Shown here one piece after another: positions 33,984-43,799 of a DNA stretch of 64,000 nucleotides; within the stretch, counting starts at the first letter, position 1, and every line of letters starts with the position of its first letter. The stretch covers positions 5,890,001-5,954,000 of the forward strand of contig NZ_OX638201.1 of assembly GCF_951805225.1 (NCBI RefSeq), written 5' to 3'. The notes below the pieces were generated by a model that searched no databases, was not told where the DNA came from, and saw only the letters and a program-made list of their open reading frames with translations. Both the position numbers and the translations under genes were made by a program. Source of the DNA: an uncultured Flavobacterium sp. GTDB taxonomy: Bacteria; Bacteroidota; Bacteroidia; Flavobacteriales; Flavobacteriaceae.

Positions 33984-34943
33984 ATGCAATTCAGAACCCA
34001 AATACCAATTTCGAAAGCCAATAATCCTATTGATTATAACTCAAAAGTAGTGTCGTTTGGTTCTTGCTTTGCCGAAAATATGGCGGAGAAATTTGACTAT
34101 TTTAAGTTTCAAAATACCACAAATCCGTTTGGGATTATTTTTAATCCGGTTTCGATCGAGAAAATTATTAGCCGAATCATTAAAGAGGATTTATATACAG
34201 AGAAAGATGTTTTCTTTTATAACGAACGCTGGCACAGTTATGAAGTTCATTCGGATTTAAGTAATTCTGATCGGGAAGAATTACTCGAAACCTTAAATAA
34301 AGCGATTACAGAAACCAATAAGCAACTAAAAGAAGCTTCACATATTATTATAACCTTTGGAACTTCCTGGATTTATAGAAATATCGAAAGCGATCAAATT
34401 GTTGCCAATTGCCATAAAGTTCCTCAAAAACAATTTACAAAAGAGTTATTATCAGTTGAAGTAATTCAGAAAAGCATTCAGAATACAATCGATTTGATTC
34501 AGGTTTTAAATCCGAATGTCAATTTCATTTTTACCGTTTCTCCAGTCCGACATATAAAAGACGGTTTTGCAGAAAATCAATTAAGCAAATCACATTTGTT
34601 TGCAGGACTTCATCAAGTTTTAAAAACTCATAATTCACAATTCACAATTCATAACTATTTCCCGTCTTACGAAATTATGATGGATGAACTTCGTGATTAT
34701 CGTTTTTATACCGAAGATATGTTGCATCCAAATCAAGTTGCAATAGATTATATCTGGCATAAATTCAGTGAAAACTATATTTCTGAAAACAGTACTTCAA
34801 CAATGCAGGAAGTCGAAGAAATTCAAAAAAGTCTGCGTCATCGAAGCTTCAATCCGGAATCAGAACAACATCAGAAATTCTTAGCTAAACTTCAGCAAAA
34901 AATTAAAGTTATAGAAGAGAAATGGTCGCATATTAAATTTTAA
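33984..34943 (+). CDS. GSCFA domain protein (SGNH-like hydrolase fold)
   Basis: A 320-residue soluble protein starting at the ATG 33984 (the 33954 start is less likely). It carries the name-giving motif GSCFA at residues 26-30, with Ser27 at the position of an SGNH-hydrolase nucleophile, a middle block TFGTSWIYRN, the VSPVRHIKDGF segment, and a C-terminal DMLHPNQVAIDYIW block that supplies the Asp-x-x-His pair. The family is widespread in Bacteroidota and is presumed to be an esterase or lipase; the substrate is not known. It is a single-gene unit. Confidence 0.93.
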   Translation: MQFRTQIPISKANNPIDYNSKVVSFGSCFAENMAEKFDYFKFQNTTNPFGIIFNPVSIEKIISRIIKEDLYTEKDVFFYNERWHSYEVHSDLSNSDREELLETLNKAITETNKQLKEASHIIITFGTSWIYRNIESDQIVANCHKVPQKQFTKELLSVEVIQKSIQNTIDLIQVLNPNVNFIFTVSPVRHIKDGFAENQLSKSHLFAGLHQVLKTHNSQFTIHNYFPSYEIMMDELRDYRFYTEDMLHPNQVAIDYIWHKFSENYISENSTSTMQEVEEIQKSLRHRSFNPESEQHQKFLAKLQQKIKVIEEKWSHIKF

Positions 34944-35006
34944 AATAAATAACCGTTGGTTTTAGCCCAATGTCATTAAGTTAAGCTTTTATAGGATAAA
35001 ATTATT

Positions 35007-35175
35007 CTCGCAAAGACGCGAAGTCGCAAAGGTTTTGTCATTTCGACGAAGGAGAAATCTTCGCAAGTAACTCCGCAACGAGAATCCAATCTTTGTCGAG
35101 CTTGTCTCGGAGATTTCTCCTTCGTCGAAATGACAATATTGTGTTTAAACTTTGCGTCTTTTCGTCTTTGCGAGA
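35007..35175. repeat. Nested palindrome: gtcatttcgacgaagg hairpin inside a cgcaaagacgc hairpin
   Basis: The outer arms 35007-35036 and 35147-35175 (ctcgcaaagacgcgaag with its inverted partner) enclose inner arms 35035-35063 and 35108-35136 that pair at 28 of 29 positions (ttgtcatttcgacgaaggag). The rest of the 453-bp gap 34944-35396 is plain AT-rich sequence in front of tamB. The layout suggests one repeat inserted into another. Confidence 0.8.
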
Positions 35176-35396
35176 TTTTTTACAAAGCGATTAAGCTAAG
35201 CTTAAAAATTTTTCCTTCGAACTTTCGCGTCTTCTTAGTAAAACAAAAAGTAAGAAAATAATTATTTGTACCTGAAATTTTAGAATAATTGCGTGTAATT
35301 GTGTAAATTGTTAAAGTTTAATTTTTTCAATTTTGTAAACTGTAGAAATACAGCTTTATAATAACGCAACTTTAATCTAACGTGTTTTATTGACGT

Positions 35397-38300
35397 ATGA
35401 ATAAGAAACCAATTCATTTTCTTAAAAAAACACTACGTGTACTTCTTTGGTGCGTGGCTTCTGTTATTGCACTTTTATTGCTTCTGATTATCTTAATTCA
35501 GGTTCCATCCATTCAAAATTATGTAAAGGACAAAGCGATTACTTATTTGCAAGGAAAAATCAAAACCAAAGTTTCCTTAGATCATATTTCGATAGAATTT
35601 CCTAAAGATGTAGTTCTCGAAGGTTTCTATTTCGAAGATCAAAAAAAAGATACTTTACTGGCAGGTAAACGTTTACAACTCGATGTCGATTTGTTTAAAC
35701 TGGTAAGCAGCGAATTAGAAATTAATTCGGTTTCGTTGGAAAATGTCAAAGCCAATATTTTCAGAAATAAAAATGGTGTTTTCAACTTCGATTATATCAT
35801 AAAAGCTTTCGAATCAAAAGAACCAAAAGTTGAAGATCCAGATAGTAAACCATTCAAAATATCAGTTGTAAAAGTTAATCTTGACAATGTAAAGTTCAAT
35901 TTCAAAGACGATTTTTCTAAAAATGATATCAAAGTAAACCTTACACATTTTGATACGAAGTTCAAAGAATTCGATTTGGATAAGATGAATTTTGATATTC
36001 CGAATATTGATTTAAACGGACTAAAAGTAGTTTTGAATCAAGATGTTGTAGAAAAAATTGCCGAAGTTTCGGTGAAAACCGTTGATACAATTTCGAAAAG
36101 AACCGACTTCAATTTAAAATTAGGCAAAATCAGTTTGTCAAAAATTGATATTGCTTATGATAATAAAGATTCCAAGTTAGATTCCGGAATAAAACTGGGC
36201 AATTTGGATTTGTCAGTAAATAAAATAGACTTGAATAATCAGCTTTTGGATTTTGATTCTTTCGAATTAAAAAATCTAACAGGGAATTTACGTTTAGGAG
36301 CAAAAGACAAACAAATTCAAGCGCCAAATTTAGACACAACAGCAATAAAACAAGCAGGTTGGAAAGTGAAATTGGCCGATGTTAATTTAGAAAATATAGC
36401 TTTCAAATTTGATGATATGCAATCGAAACCAGTTTCAAAAGGAATTGATTATAGTCATATGGATTTGGATAAATTCAATTTTAAAGCAGAGAAATTATAT
36501 TACGGGAATGATACTATTTCAGGAAATATAAAAACATTAACGGTAAATGATAAAAGCGGATTACAAATTCAGTCTTTAAAAACAGATTTCTTTTACGGAC
36601 CTAAAAATGCGTACCTGAATGATTTGTATTTAAAAACACCACAAACATTACTTCAGGATAAAGCCAAAGTTTCGTATTCTTCGATTGCATCGATTTCTAA
36701 AGATTTAGGAAATCTTACTTTAGATGCAAATCTAAAACAATCAAAAATTGGATTTAAAGACATTTTGCTTTTTGTTCCAGATTTACAAAAAACAAATCCG
36801 TTTAAGAGCAATCCCAATGCAATTCTATATTTAAATACACGCTTGAGCGGAAAAATTAAAGATTTGACGATTCCGCAATTTGAAATGAGCGGAATTGGAA
36901 CTACAAAAGTTGCCCTTTCGGGGAAAATAAAAGGCTTGCCGGATGCACAAAAAGCGTATTATGATTTAGATATTAAAAAACTTTCAAGTACTTCAAAAGA
37001 CATTTATTCGTTTGTACCAACGGGAACAATTCCGAAGAATATTCAATTGCCTTCTCAACTTAATTTAAAAGGAAAATTTAAAGGTTCAGTTCAGAATTTC
37101 AAAACCAATTTGGCTTTAAACAGCAGTTTTGGAAATGCAAAAATCGATGCTTTATTTGATCAGCGTATCAAGAAAAAAGAGAAATACGACGCGACAGTTT
37201 ATTTATTGGATTTTGATTTAGGACGATTAATCAAAAATGATTCGATTGGAAAAATTACGCTTAAAGCGAAAGTAAAAGGTAAAGGTCTAGATCCAAAAAC
37301 GGCTCAGGCACAATTTGACGGTTTGGTTCAGAAAGCGGTTTTCAATAAATATACCTATAAAGATTTGGCTTTAAAAGGTAATATCGCAAACGGTTCATTC
37401 GATGTAAAATCAGGAATGAAAGATCCAAACTTAAATTTTGACTTGGTTGCAAGCGGAAATACACAAGAAAAGTATCCTTCAATAAAATTAAAATTAAACC
37501 TTGATATTGCAGATTTAGAAAAGCTGAATCTTCACGCCGGACCAATGAAATTGCGCGGAAATGTTGATGCGGATATTGCGAATAGTAATCCGGATTTTCT
37601 GAACGGAAAAGTATTTCTTTCGAATATTCAGATTTTGCAGGAAGCGGAACCAATTGTTTTGGATTCTATGCGAATAATTGCTTTCGCAGATAATAATCGA
37701 AATAATATCAAAATTTCATCTCAATTTTTAAAAGCAGAAGTTGATGGAAAATATAAACTAACGACATTAACAGCAGCAATAAAAAAGTCACTTTCGAAAT
37801 ATATTGATTTAAAAAATCCGAAAGTAAATGGAGAATCAGACGAACAACGTTTGGCATTTACATTAAAGATTGATAATGATCCGATACTTTTTAAACTAGT
37901 TCCGAAATTGACAGGTTTAGAACCAATTAATATTACAGGAAAGTACAATAATGTCGCAGATTCTTTAGAAATAAAAGGAACGATTCCAAGAATTGTATAT
38001 GCAGATAACACTATTTCTGACGGAAAAATAAATATCGAAGCCAAAGAAAATGCTTTAGAATACGGAATTTCTGTGGCAACAATTGAAAGCGGTTCTTTGA
38101 AAATTCCGTTTACGAGTTTATCCGGAAAAGTAGAGAATAATCTTTTGACTTATGCACTTGAAGTGAAAGATGCAAAAGACAAACAACAATATTTTATTGC
38201 AGGAAATTTTAAAGCAGAAGATTCTAAAAACATCTTCAAAATTGATGCAGAAAACTTTGTTCTGAATTATGATAAATGGAATGTTGATCCTGAAAATGCA

Positions 38301-40505
38301 ATTGAATTTGGAGGAAAACGACTTTATATCAATAAATTTTTCTTAGAAAATTCAGGAAACGAACTTAGAATTCAATCGCAAGGAAATCAAGATAATGCGC
38401 CGCTTAGAGTTGATTTTGTAAACTTCAAAATTGAGACGATTATGAACATCGTCAAAAAAGATCAACTATTAATGCAAGGTTTGATTAATGGAAATGCTGT
38501 GGTTGAAAATGTAATGACGAAACCAACTTTTACATCAGATATTAAGATTGATCAATTTGCTTTTAAAGGAGAACCTGTTGGAGATATTGTCGTAAAAGTC
38601 GATAATAAAACCGATAATTTATTGGCGGCAAATGTTACGCTAAGCGGAGAAGGAAATGATGTAAACCTAACAGGAAACTATAAAATCGACGATGGAAATC
38701 TGGATTTTAATTTAGATTTAAACAAATTGAATATCAAAAGTATTCAGGGTTTCAGCATGGGAAATCTTACGGAAGGAACAGGGTTTTTGACCGGAAATTT
38801 TAAAATCACCGGAAACGCTTCTGCACCAAAAGTAAACGGAGAATTAGATTTTAAAAACACAGGTTTCAGAGTCACTAAATTCAATTCGTATTTTAAAACG
38901 GAAGATGAGAAAATTACACTTCAAAACGATGTAATTACATTTGACAGTTTTACTTTCAAAGATGAAAACGATAACGAATTAACGATAAACGGAACTATTA
39001 AATCAGCAGATTATACCAATTTTGATTTTGGTTTAACCGTTGTTGCAGACGATTTTAGAGCAATACATTCTAAAGAAAAAGACAATGATTTGTTTTATGG
39101 AGATTTGATTCTGGATAGCAAATTAAATATAAAAGGAACGCTTGCAAATCCGATTATTGGCGGAAATATCAAAATAAATAAAGACACAAAATTCACCGTT
39201 GTTTTACCACAATCAGATCCGTCAATTGCTGATCGTGAAGGAATTGTAGAGTTTGTAGATGAAGATAATCAGTATTTGAAACAAACTGCGGCGATGCAGC
39301 AAAAACTAAATCAATCGCAGTTAATTGGTATGGATGTAAGCGTTGCTATTTCTATCGATAAAGAGGCAGAATTGACTTTGGTTATTGATAAAGGAAATGG
39401 TGATTATTTGAATCTAAAAGGGGAAGCAGAACTTATTGGTGGAATTGATCCTTCGGGAAAAACAACTTTAACGGGTAAATATGAGTTTTCTGATGGTGCA
39501 TATGAGATGAATTTCAACATGATCCGACGAAAATTTAATATTCAAAAAGGAAGTTCGATTACCTGGAATGGTGAGCCAACAATGGCAACTTTGAATATTA
39601 CAGCGATTTATAAAGTCGATGCAGCGCCAATCGATTTACTTGGAAATCAATTGCCAACGGATAATCCGACAGTTAGAAATACGTACAAACAGAAAATTCC
39701 ATTTCAGACTTTATTGAAAATGAACGGAGAACTTTTGAAGCCTGAAATCACTTTTGATATTGTTCTTCCGGATGGAAATTATGATGTTTCTACAGATGTT
39801 GTGTCGCTTACACAAACGAAACTGCAACAATTAAGACAAGAACCAGCTGAATTAAACAAACAGGTTTTTGCACTTTTATTACTGAACAGATTTATTGGAG
39901 AAAATCCGTTTGCGAGTGAAAGCGGCGGAACAAGTGCAGAATCTTTGGCAAGACAAAGTGTGAGCAAAATACTTTCGCAGCAATTAAATGATTTGGCGGG
40001 AGAATTAATTACCGGAGTTCAGTTAGAATTTGACTTGGAATCGACAGATGATTATACGTCAGGAAGCAGAGAAAACAGAACAGATTTGAATGTTGGTGTT
40101 TCTAAAAAACTCCTTGATGATCGATTAAAAGTTACCGTAGGAAGCAGTTTTGCTGTTGAAGGACAAGAGCGCGCCAACGAACAAAGTACGAATATTGCAG
40201 GAGACGTAGCGCTTGATTATCAGCTTACAAAAGACGGACGATATATGGTTCGTGCTTATCGAAAAAATGAATATCAGGTTGCGGTAGAAGGGCAGGTTAT
40301 TGAAACTGGAGTTGCGTTTATTATCACAATGAGTTACAATAAATTCAGAGAGCTTTTTCATCGTACAGCGGCCGAAAGAGAAATGATAAAAGAAGAGAAA
40401 ATACGCAAGGAAAAAGCAAAAAAGATAGAAAAAGCAAAAAAGAAAGAGAAGGAAGATAAGGAAAAAGAAGAAAATCAAATTGAAGGAAATGAGCAAAAAA
40501 CATAG
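35397..40505 (+). CDS. tamB: Translocation and assembly module protein TamB
   Basis: A 1702-residue inner-membrane-anchored protein that bridges the periplasm and works with TamL/TamA in outer-membrane protein insertion or phospholipid transport. It has a short cytoplasmic start, one membrane helix (about 13-36), then a very long beta-taco region built of repeated N-L-x-G-x-I units, and the conserved TamB C-terminal domain from about 1290 (including KTTLTGKYEFSDGAYEMNF and DVVLPDGNYDV-like segments). After about 1660 comes an extreme Lys/Glu tail. The last 17 bases overlap the start of tamL, indicating translational coupling. Confidence 0.95.
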   Translation: MNKKPIHFLKKTLRVLLWCVASVIALLLLLIILIQVPSIQNYVKDKAITYLQGKIKTKVSLDHISIEFPKDVVLEGFYFEDQKKDTLLAGKRLQLDVDLFKLVSSELEINSVSLENVKANIFRNKNGVFNFDYIIKAFESKEPKVEDPDSKPFKISVVKVNLDNVKFNFKDDFSKNDIKVNLTHFDTKFKEFDLDKMNFDIPNIDLNGLKVVLNQDVVEKIAEVSVKTVDTISKRTDFNLKLGKISLSKIDIAYDNKDSKLDSGIKLGNLDLSVNKIDLNNQLLDFDSFELKNLTGNLRLGAKDKQIQAPNLDTTAIKQAGWKVKLADVNLENIAFKFDDMQSKPVSKGIDYSHMDLDKFNFKAEKLYYGNDTISGNIKTLTVNDKSGLQIQSLKTDFFYGPKNAYLNDLYLKTPQTLLQDKAKVSYSSIASISKDLGNLTLDANLKQSKIGFKDILLFVPDLQKTNPFKSNPNAILYLNTRLSGKIKDLTIPQFEMSGIGTTKVALSGKIKGLPDAQKAYYDLDIKKLSSTSKDIYSFVPTGTIPKNIQLPSQLNLKGKFKGSVQNFKTNLALNSSFGNAKIDALFDQRIKKKEKYDATVYLLDFDLGRLIKNDSIGKITLKAKVKGKGLDPKTAQAQFDGLVQKAVFNKYTYKDLALKGNIANGSFDVKSGMKDPNLNFDLVASGNTQEKYPSIKLKLNLDIADLEKLNLHAGPMKLRGNVDADIANSNPDFLNGKVFLSNIQILQEAEPIVLDSMRIIAFADNNRNNIKISSQFLKAEVDGKYKLTTLTAAIKKSLSKYIDLKNPKVNGESDEQRLAFTLKIDNDPILFKLVPKLTGLEPINITGKYNNVADSLEIKGTIPRIVYADNTISDGKINIEAKENALEYGISVATIESGSLKIPFTSLSGKVENNLLTYALEVKDAKDKQQYFIAGNFKAEDSKNIFKIDAENFVLNYDKWNVDPENAIEFGGKRLYINKFFLENSGNELRIQSQGNQDNAPLRVDFVNFKIETIMNIVKKDQLLMQGLINGNAVVENVMTKPTFTSDIKIDQFAFKGEPVGDIVVKVDNKTDNLLAANVTLSGEGNDVNLTGNYKIDDGNLDFNLDLNKLNIKSIQGFSMGNLTEGTGFLTGNFKITGNASAPKVNGELDFKNTGFRVTKFNSYFKTEDEKITLQNDVITFDSFTFKDENDNELTINGTIKSADYTNFDFGLTVVADDFRAIHSKEKDNDLFYGDLILDSKLNIKGTLANPIIGGNIKINKDTKFTVVLPQSDPSIADREGIVEFVDEDNQYLKQTAAMQQKLNQSQLIGMDVSVAISIDKEAELTLVIDKGNGDYLNLKGEAELIGGIDPSGKTTLTGKYEFSDGAYEMNFNMIRRKFNIQKGSSITWNGEPTMATLNITAIYKVDAAPIDLLGNQLPTDNPTVRNTYKQKIPFQTLLKMNGELLKPEITFDIVLPDGNYDVSTDVVSLTQTKLQQLRQEPAELNKQVFALLLLNRFIGENPFASESGGTSAESLARQSVSKILSQQLNDLAGELITGVQLEFDLESTDDYTSGSRENRTDLNVGVSKKLLDDRLKVTVGSSFAVEGQERANEQSTNIAGDVALDYQLTKDGRYMVRAYRKNEYQVAVEGQVIETGVAFIITMSYNKFRELFHRTAAEREMIKEEKIRKEKAKKIEKAKKKEKEDKEKEENQIEGNEQKT

Positions 40506-42807
40506 CAATATAAAAACAACATACATCAGATATTTTATTGCGCTATCCTTATTTTTTGTTTTTGGATGCAGCAATACAAAATATTTGCCTGACGGAGAAT
40601 TGTTGTATACAGGAGGTTCTGTGATCGTAAAAGACACAATTATAAAAAAGAAAGAACGCAAAGAACTGGAAACGGAACTTGAAGGTTTGTTGCGTCCAAA
40701 ACCTAACAAACAATTCTTGGGATTACGTCCTAAATTATGGATTTATAATATTGCAGGACAGCCTAAAAAAGATAAAGGAATTCGATATTGGCTGCGAAAT
40801 AAAGTTGGTGAACCGCCAGTTCTTTTTAGTAAAGTCGACTTGGATTACAACGCTTCAGTTCTTCGGAATTTCACTGAAAATCGCGGTTATTTTAAAACTC
40901 GCGTTAGTGCAGATTCTACTGTGAGCAACAAAAGAGTAACCGCAGAATATACGGTTGAACCCAAAAAAAGGTATATCATAAAAAGTGTGACTTTTCCGGA
41001 TGATTCATTAGCAATGTCAAGATTAATAGCAAGATCGAGTCGAAGAAGTTTATTAAAAGTAGGTAAGCCTTATGATTTGGATGTTATAAAAGCCGAACGT
41101 GAACGTATAGATGCAAGGCTTAAAGAAAAGGGATATTATTATTTTAATCCGGATTATATTTTAGCGCAGGTTGATAGTAGTAAAGGCGATCATGAAGTGA
41201 AAATTAGGCTGGTAATAAAAGCAGATACGCCGCCAAAAGCGCTAACATCTTATAAGATTAATAAAATTATTGTTTACCCGAATTTCGCTATTTCAAAAGA
41301 TAGCGTTAAATACAAACCGGAAGATGTTGTTCAGTACAAAGATTTTACGATTATAGACACTGCAAATACTTTTAAACCGAGAGTTTTTGACAGAGCAATT
41401 TATTTCAAAAAAGGAGATTTATACAATAGAAAAGACCATAATTTAACACTGAATCGTTTTGTGAATCTGGGAACTTTCAGCTTTGTAAAAAACGAGTTTA
41501 AACCTTCGGATAGTTTGCCAAATACGCTGGATTCGTATTATTATCTAACGCTTTTGCCAAAGAAATTTATTAGAGTTGAGGTTTTAGGAAAAACAAATTC
41601 GGCCAGTTATACCGGAACAGAAATAAATGTAAACTGGAATAATAGAAACTTATTTAGAGGTGCAGAATTGCTTACGGTTTCTGTTTTTGGCGGTGCCGAT
41701 TTTCAGCTTTCGGGAGATAATAACGGGAAAAATATCTATAAACTAGGAACAGAAACCAGTTTGACGTGGCCAAGATTTATCGTTCCGTTTTTTCATGTTG
41801 AAGGTAATAGCGAATATGTGCCGCGAACCAAAGCGACAGTGCGATATGAGTACCAAAACAGAACGCAATTGTATGCTTTAAATTCTTTTAAAACATCTTT
41901 TGGATATCAATGGAAAGAGAATATTCGAAAAGAACATCAATTGAATGTTATTGATGTTACTTATGTGAGTCCAAATCATGTTACCGAAGAGTATTTGGCA
42001 GATATTGACGAAGATGCATCGTTAGGAAAAGTAATTGAAAAGCAATTGATTTTTGGTCCAACGTATACGTATACATATACCAACACAATGCAGAAACGTA
42101 AAAAGAATACGTTCTATTTTAGTGGAGATTTAGATTTGGCAGGAAACATTACGGGATTAGTAAGCGGAGCAAATGTTAAAAATGGGAATCAGAAAAGTAT
42201 TTTTGATGTTCCGTTTAGCCAATATGTAAAAATGAGAGCCGATTTCAGACATTATTTAAAACTCGGAAAAGAAAGCGAATTGGCTAGCCGAATTATTGTT
42301 GGTGCCGGACTTCCGTATGGAAATTCAAGTGCTTTGCCAACATCCAAACAATTTGTCGTGGGAGGAACCAATAGTATTCGCGCCTTTAGAGCAAGATCTT
42401 TGGGACCGGGAAGTTATTTGAATACTAAAACTACGAATGATTATTTACCGGATCAATCAGGAGATTTAAAACTGGAATTTAGTACAGAATACAGAGCAAA
42501 ACTTTTTAGCATTGTTCGTGGAGCTTTATTTATTGATGCAGGAAATGTTTGGCTTTTAAATGCTGATCCGGATAAACCAGGCGGAGAAATCACTAAAGAT
42601 TTCATGAAAGATATTGCTGTTGGAGCGGGAGCAGGTTTACGTTTTGATTTGTCTTTCCTGGTTTTACGAACCGATTTAGCATTTCCGCTTAGAAAACCAT
42701 ATTTGCCTGAAGGCGAAAGATGGGTAATCAAAGATATTGATTTCGGAAGCGGTCCATGGCGAAAAGACAATCTGATATTGAATATCGCAATTGGATATCC
42801 ATTTTAG
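40489..42807 (+). CDS. tamL: TamL: lipid-anchored BamA/TamA-family outer-membrane protein
   Basis: A 772-residue outer-membrane protein of the Omp85/BamA superfamily. Start at ATG 40489 (a TTG at 40480 would add three residues). The N-terminus is a lipoprotein signal with FFVFGCSNTKYLPDGE, the lipobox and mature start typical of TamL, the Bacteroidota lipoprotein form of TamA. POTRA domains occupy about 40-400, then a 16-strand barrel with the conserved FVVGGTNSIRAFRARSLGPG lid-lock region and a terminal aromatic (AIGYPF). Overlap with tamB argues for joint expression. Confidence 0.96.
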   Translation: MSKKHSNIKTTYIRYFIALSLFFVFGCSNTKYLPDGELLYTGGSVIVKDTIIKKKERKELETELEGLLRPKPNKQFLGLRPKLWIYNIAGQPKKDKGIRYWLRNKVGEPPVLFSKVDLDYNASVLRNFTENRGYFKTRVSADSTVSNKRVTAEYTVEPKKRYIIKSVTFPDDSLAMSRLIARSSRRSLLKVGKPYDLDVIKAERERIDARLKEKGYYYFNPDYILAQVDSSKGDHEVKIRLVIKADTPPKALTSYKINKIIVYPNFAISKDSVKYKPEDVVQYKDFTIIDTANTFKPRVFDRAIYFKKGDLYNRKDHNLTLNRFVNLGTFSFVKNEFKPSDSLPNTLDSYYYLTLLPKKFIRVEVLGKTNSASYTGTEINVNWNNRNLFRGAELLTVSVFGGADFQLSGDNNGKNIYKLGTETSLTWPRFIVPFFHVEGNSEYVPRTKATVRYEYQNRTQLYALNSFKTSFGYQWKENIRKEHQLNVIDVTYVSPNHVTEEYLADIDEDASLGKVIEKQLIFGPTYTYTYTNTMQKRKKNTFYFSGDLDLAGNITGLVSGANVKNGNQKSIFDVPFSQYVKMRADFRHYLKLGKESELASRIIVGAGLPYGNSSALPTSKQFVVGGTNSIRAFRARSLGPGSYLNTKTTNDYLPDQSGDLKLEFSTEYRAKLFSIVRGALFIDAGNVWLLNADPDKPGGEITKDFMKDIAVGAGAGLRFDLSFLVLRTDLAFPLRKPYLPEGERWVIKDIDFGSGPWRKDNLILNIAIGYPF

Positions 42808-42824
42808 AGAAAGTTTGTCACGAT

Positions 42825-42966
42825 TTTTTTCCGCCACGAATTTCACGAATTTACACTAATACATACTTTGCGCATAATAATCAATTACACAAATTAAGAA
42901 TTCGTGTAATCTTATTTTATAGCCAATACAATTAGTGTAAATTCGTGAAATTCGTGGCGGAAAAAA
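42825..42966. repeat. 142-bp palindromic element with perfect 36-bp arms
   Basis: 42825-42860 and 42931-42966 are exact reverse complements (arm reads ccgccacgaatttcacgaat in part). An inner attacac/gtgtaat stem gives a second hairpin. The element fills the space between tamL and the DUF4230 gene and can act as a terminator in both directions. Same size and plan as 47690-47830, but different sequence. Confidence 0.9.
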
Positions 42967-43004
42967 CTAAAAAAAGAAGTAAATTGGTCTAATAAAATAA
43001 TGGA

Positions 43005-43634
43005 ATGCAAAATTTAATAAAAAGAATAATAGTTTTAGGTTCGGCGATACTTTTGATCGTTTTGGCTTTCAAATATTGTCAGTTCAAAAAAGAAGATGAT
43101 TCTACCATCGATTATAACACCAATTTGATTCAGCAACAAATCCTGAATGTTGGTAAATTGGTTGTCACCGAAGGACATTTTTCAGAAGTAATCACGTATA
43201 AAAATCAGCAGAAATATTTGATGGACATGGTTTCTTTTGAGAAGAAAGCACTTGTTGTAGTCAATGCAAATGTTACGGTAGCTTACGATTTGCATAAAAT
43301 GAAATACGATATCGACGAAAAGAATAAAACAATCACAATTCTTAATATTCCAAAAGAAGAAATCACGATCAATCCTGATATTCAGTTTTATGATGTTGAA
43401 CAAAGCAAACTGAATCCGTTTACGGGAGACGATTACAATAAAATCAACAAATCTGTAAAAGCAAATCTAGCCAAGAAAATCGAAGCTTCTACTTTAAAAA
43501 CAAATGCCCAAAACCGATTAATAAGTGAATTGTCTAAAATTCTAATCCTAACCAATTCAATGGGTTGGAAATTACAATACAACGGAAAAACCATTGAATC
43601 AGAGAAAGAGCTGAATCAGGATTTGAAGTTGTAA
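43005..43634 (+). CDS. DUF4230 domain protein
   Basis: A 209-residue protein with one N-terminal membrane helix (about 8-22) and an extracytoplasmic domain of the DUF4230 type (VGKLVVTEGHFSEVITYKN, then VNANVTVAYDLHKM, ITILNIPKEEI and a long C-terminal helix). These proteins are widespread in Bacteroidota and Firmicutes with no known activity. The gene lies after the 142-bp palindrome, so it is probably transcribed on its own. Confidence 0.88.
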   Translation: MQNLIKRIIVLGSAILLIVLAFKYCQFKKEDDSTIDYNTNLIQQQILNVGKLVVTEGHFSEVITYKNQQKYLMDMVSFEKKALVVVNANVTVAYDLHKMKYDIDEKNKTITILNIPKEEITINPDIQFYDVEQSKLNPFTGDDYNKINKSVKANLAKKIEASTLKTNAQNRLISELSKILILTNSMGWKLQYNGKTIESEKELNQDLKL

Positions 43635-43690
43635 GTTTTGAGGAAGGTTCAAAGGTTCATAGTGGCAAAGGTTCAAAGGTTTTCGCAATC

Positions 43691-43718
43691 TTGTCATTTC
43701 TCCTCCGTCGAAATGAGG
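43691..43718. repeat. Deleted copy of the gtcatttcgacgaagg repeat
   Basis: ttgtcatttc is joined directly to tcctccgtcgaaatga, i.e. the two outer ends of the 35035-35136 element without its middle. It is flanked by rightward remnants of the cgcaaagacgc family (attagcgtcttcacgaga). Confidence 0.6.
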
Positions 43719-43799
43719 TAATCACTTTGTAAATTAGCGTCTTCACGAGATTAAAAAATCTGCATAAAAAAGAATTTCAATATAAATACAACACAATTA

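Noticed and set aside
40125..40709. 194-codon minus-strand frame across the tamB-tamL junction
   Set aside because: Antisense shadow of the Lys/Glu-rich TamB tail, which reads as Phe/Leu-rich on the other strand; both overlapping plus genes are well supported.
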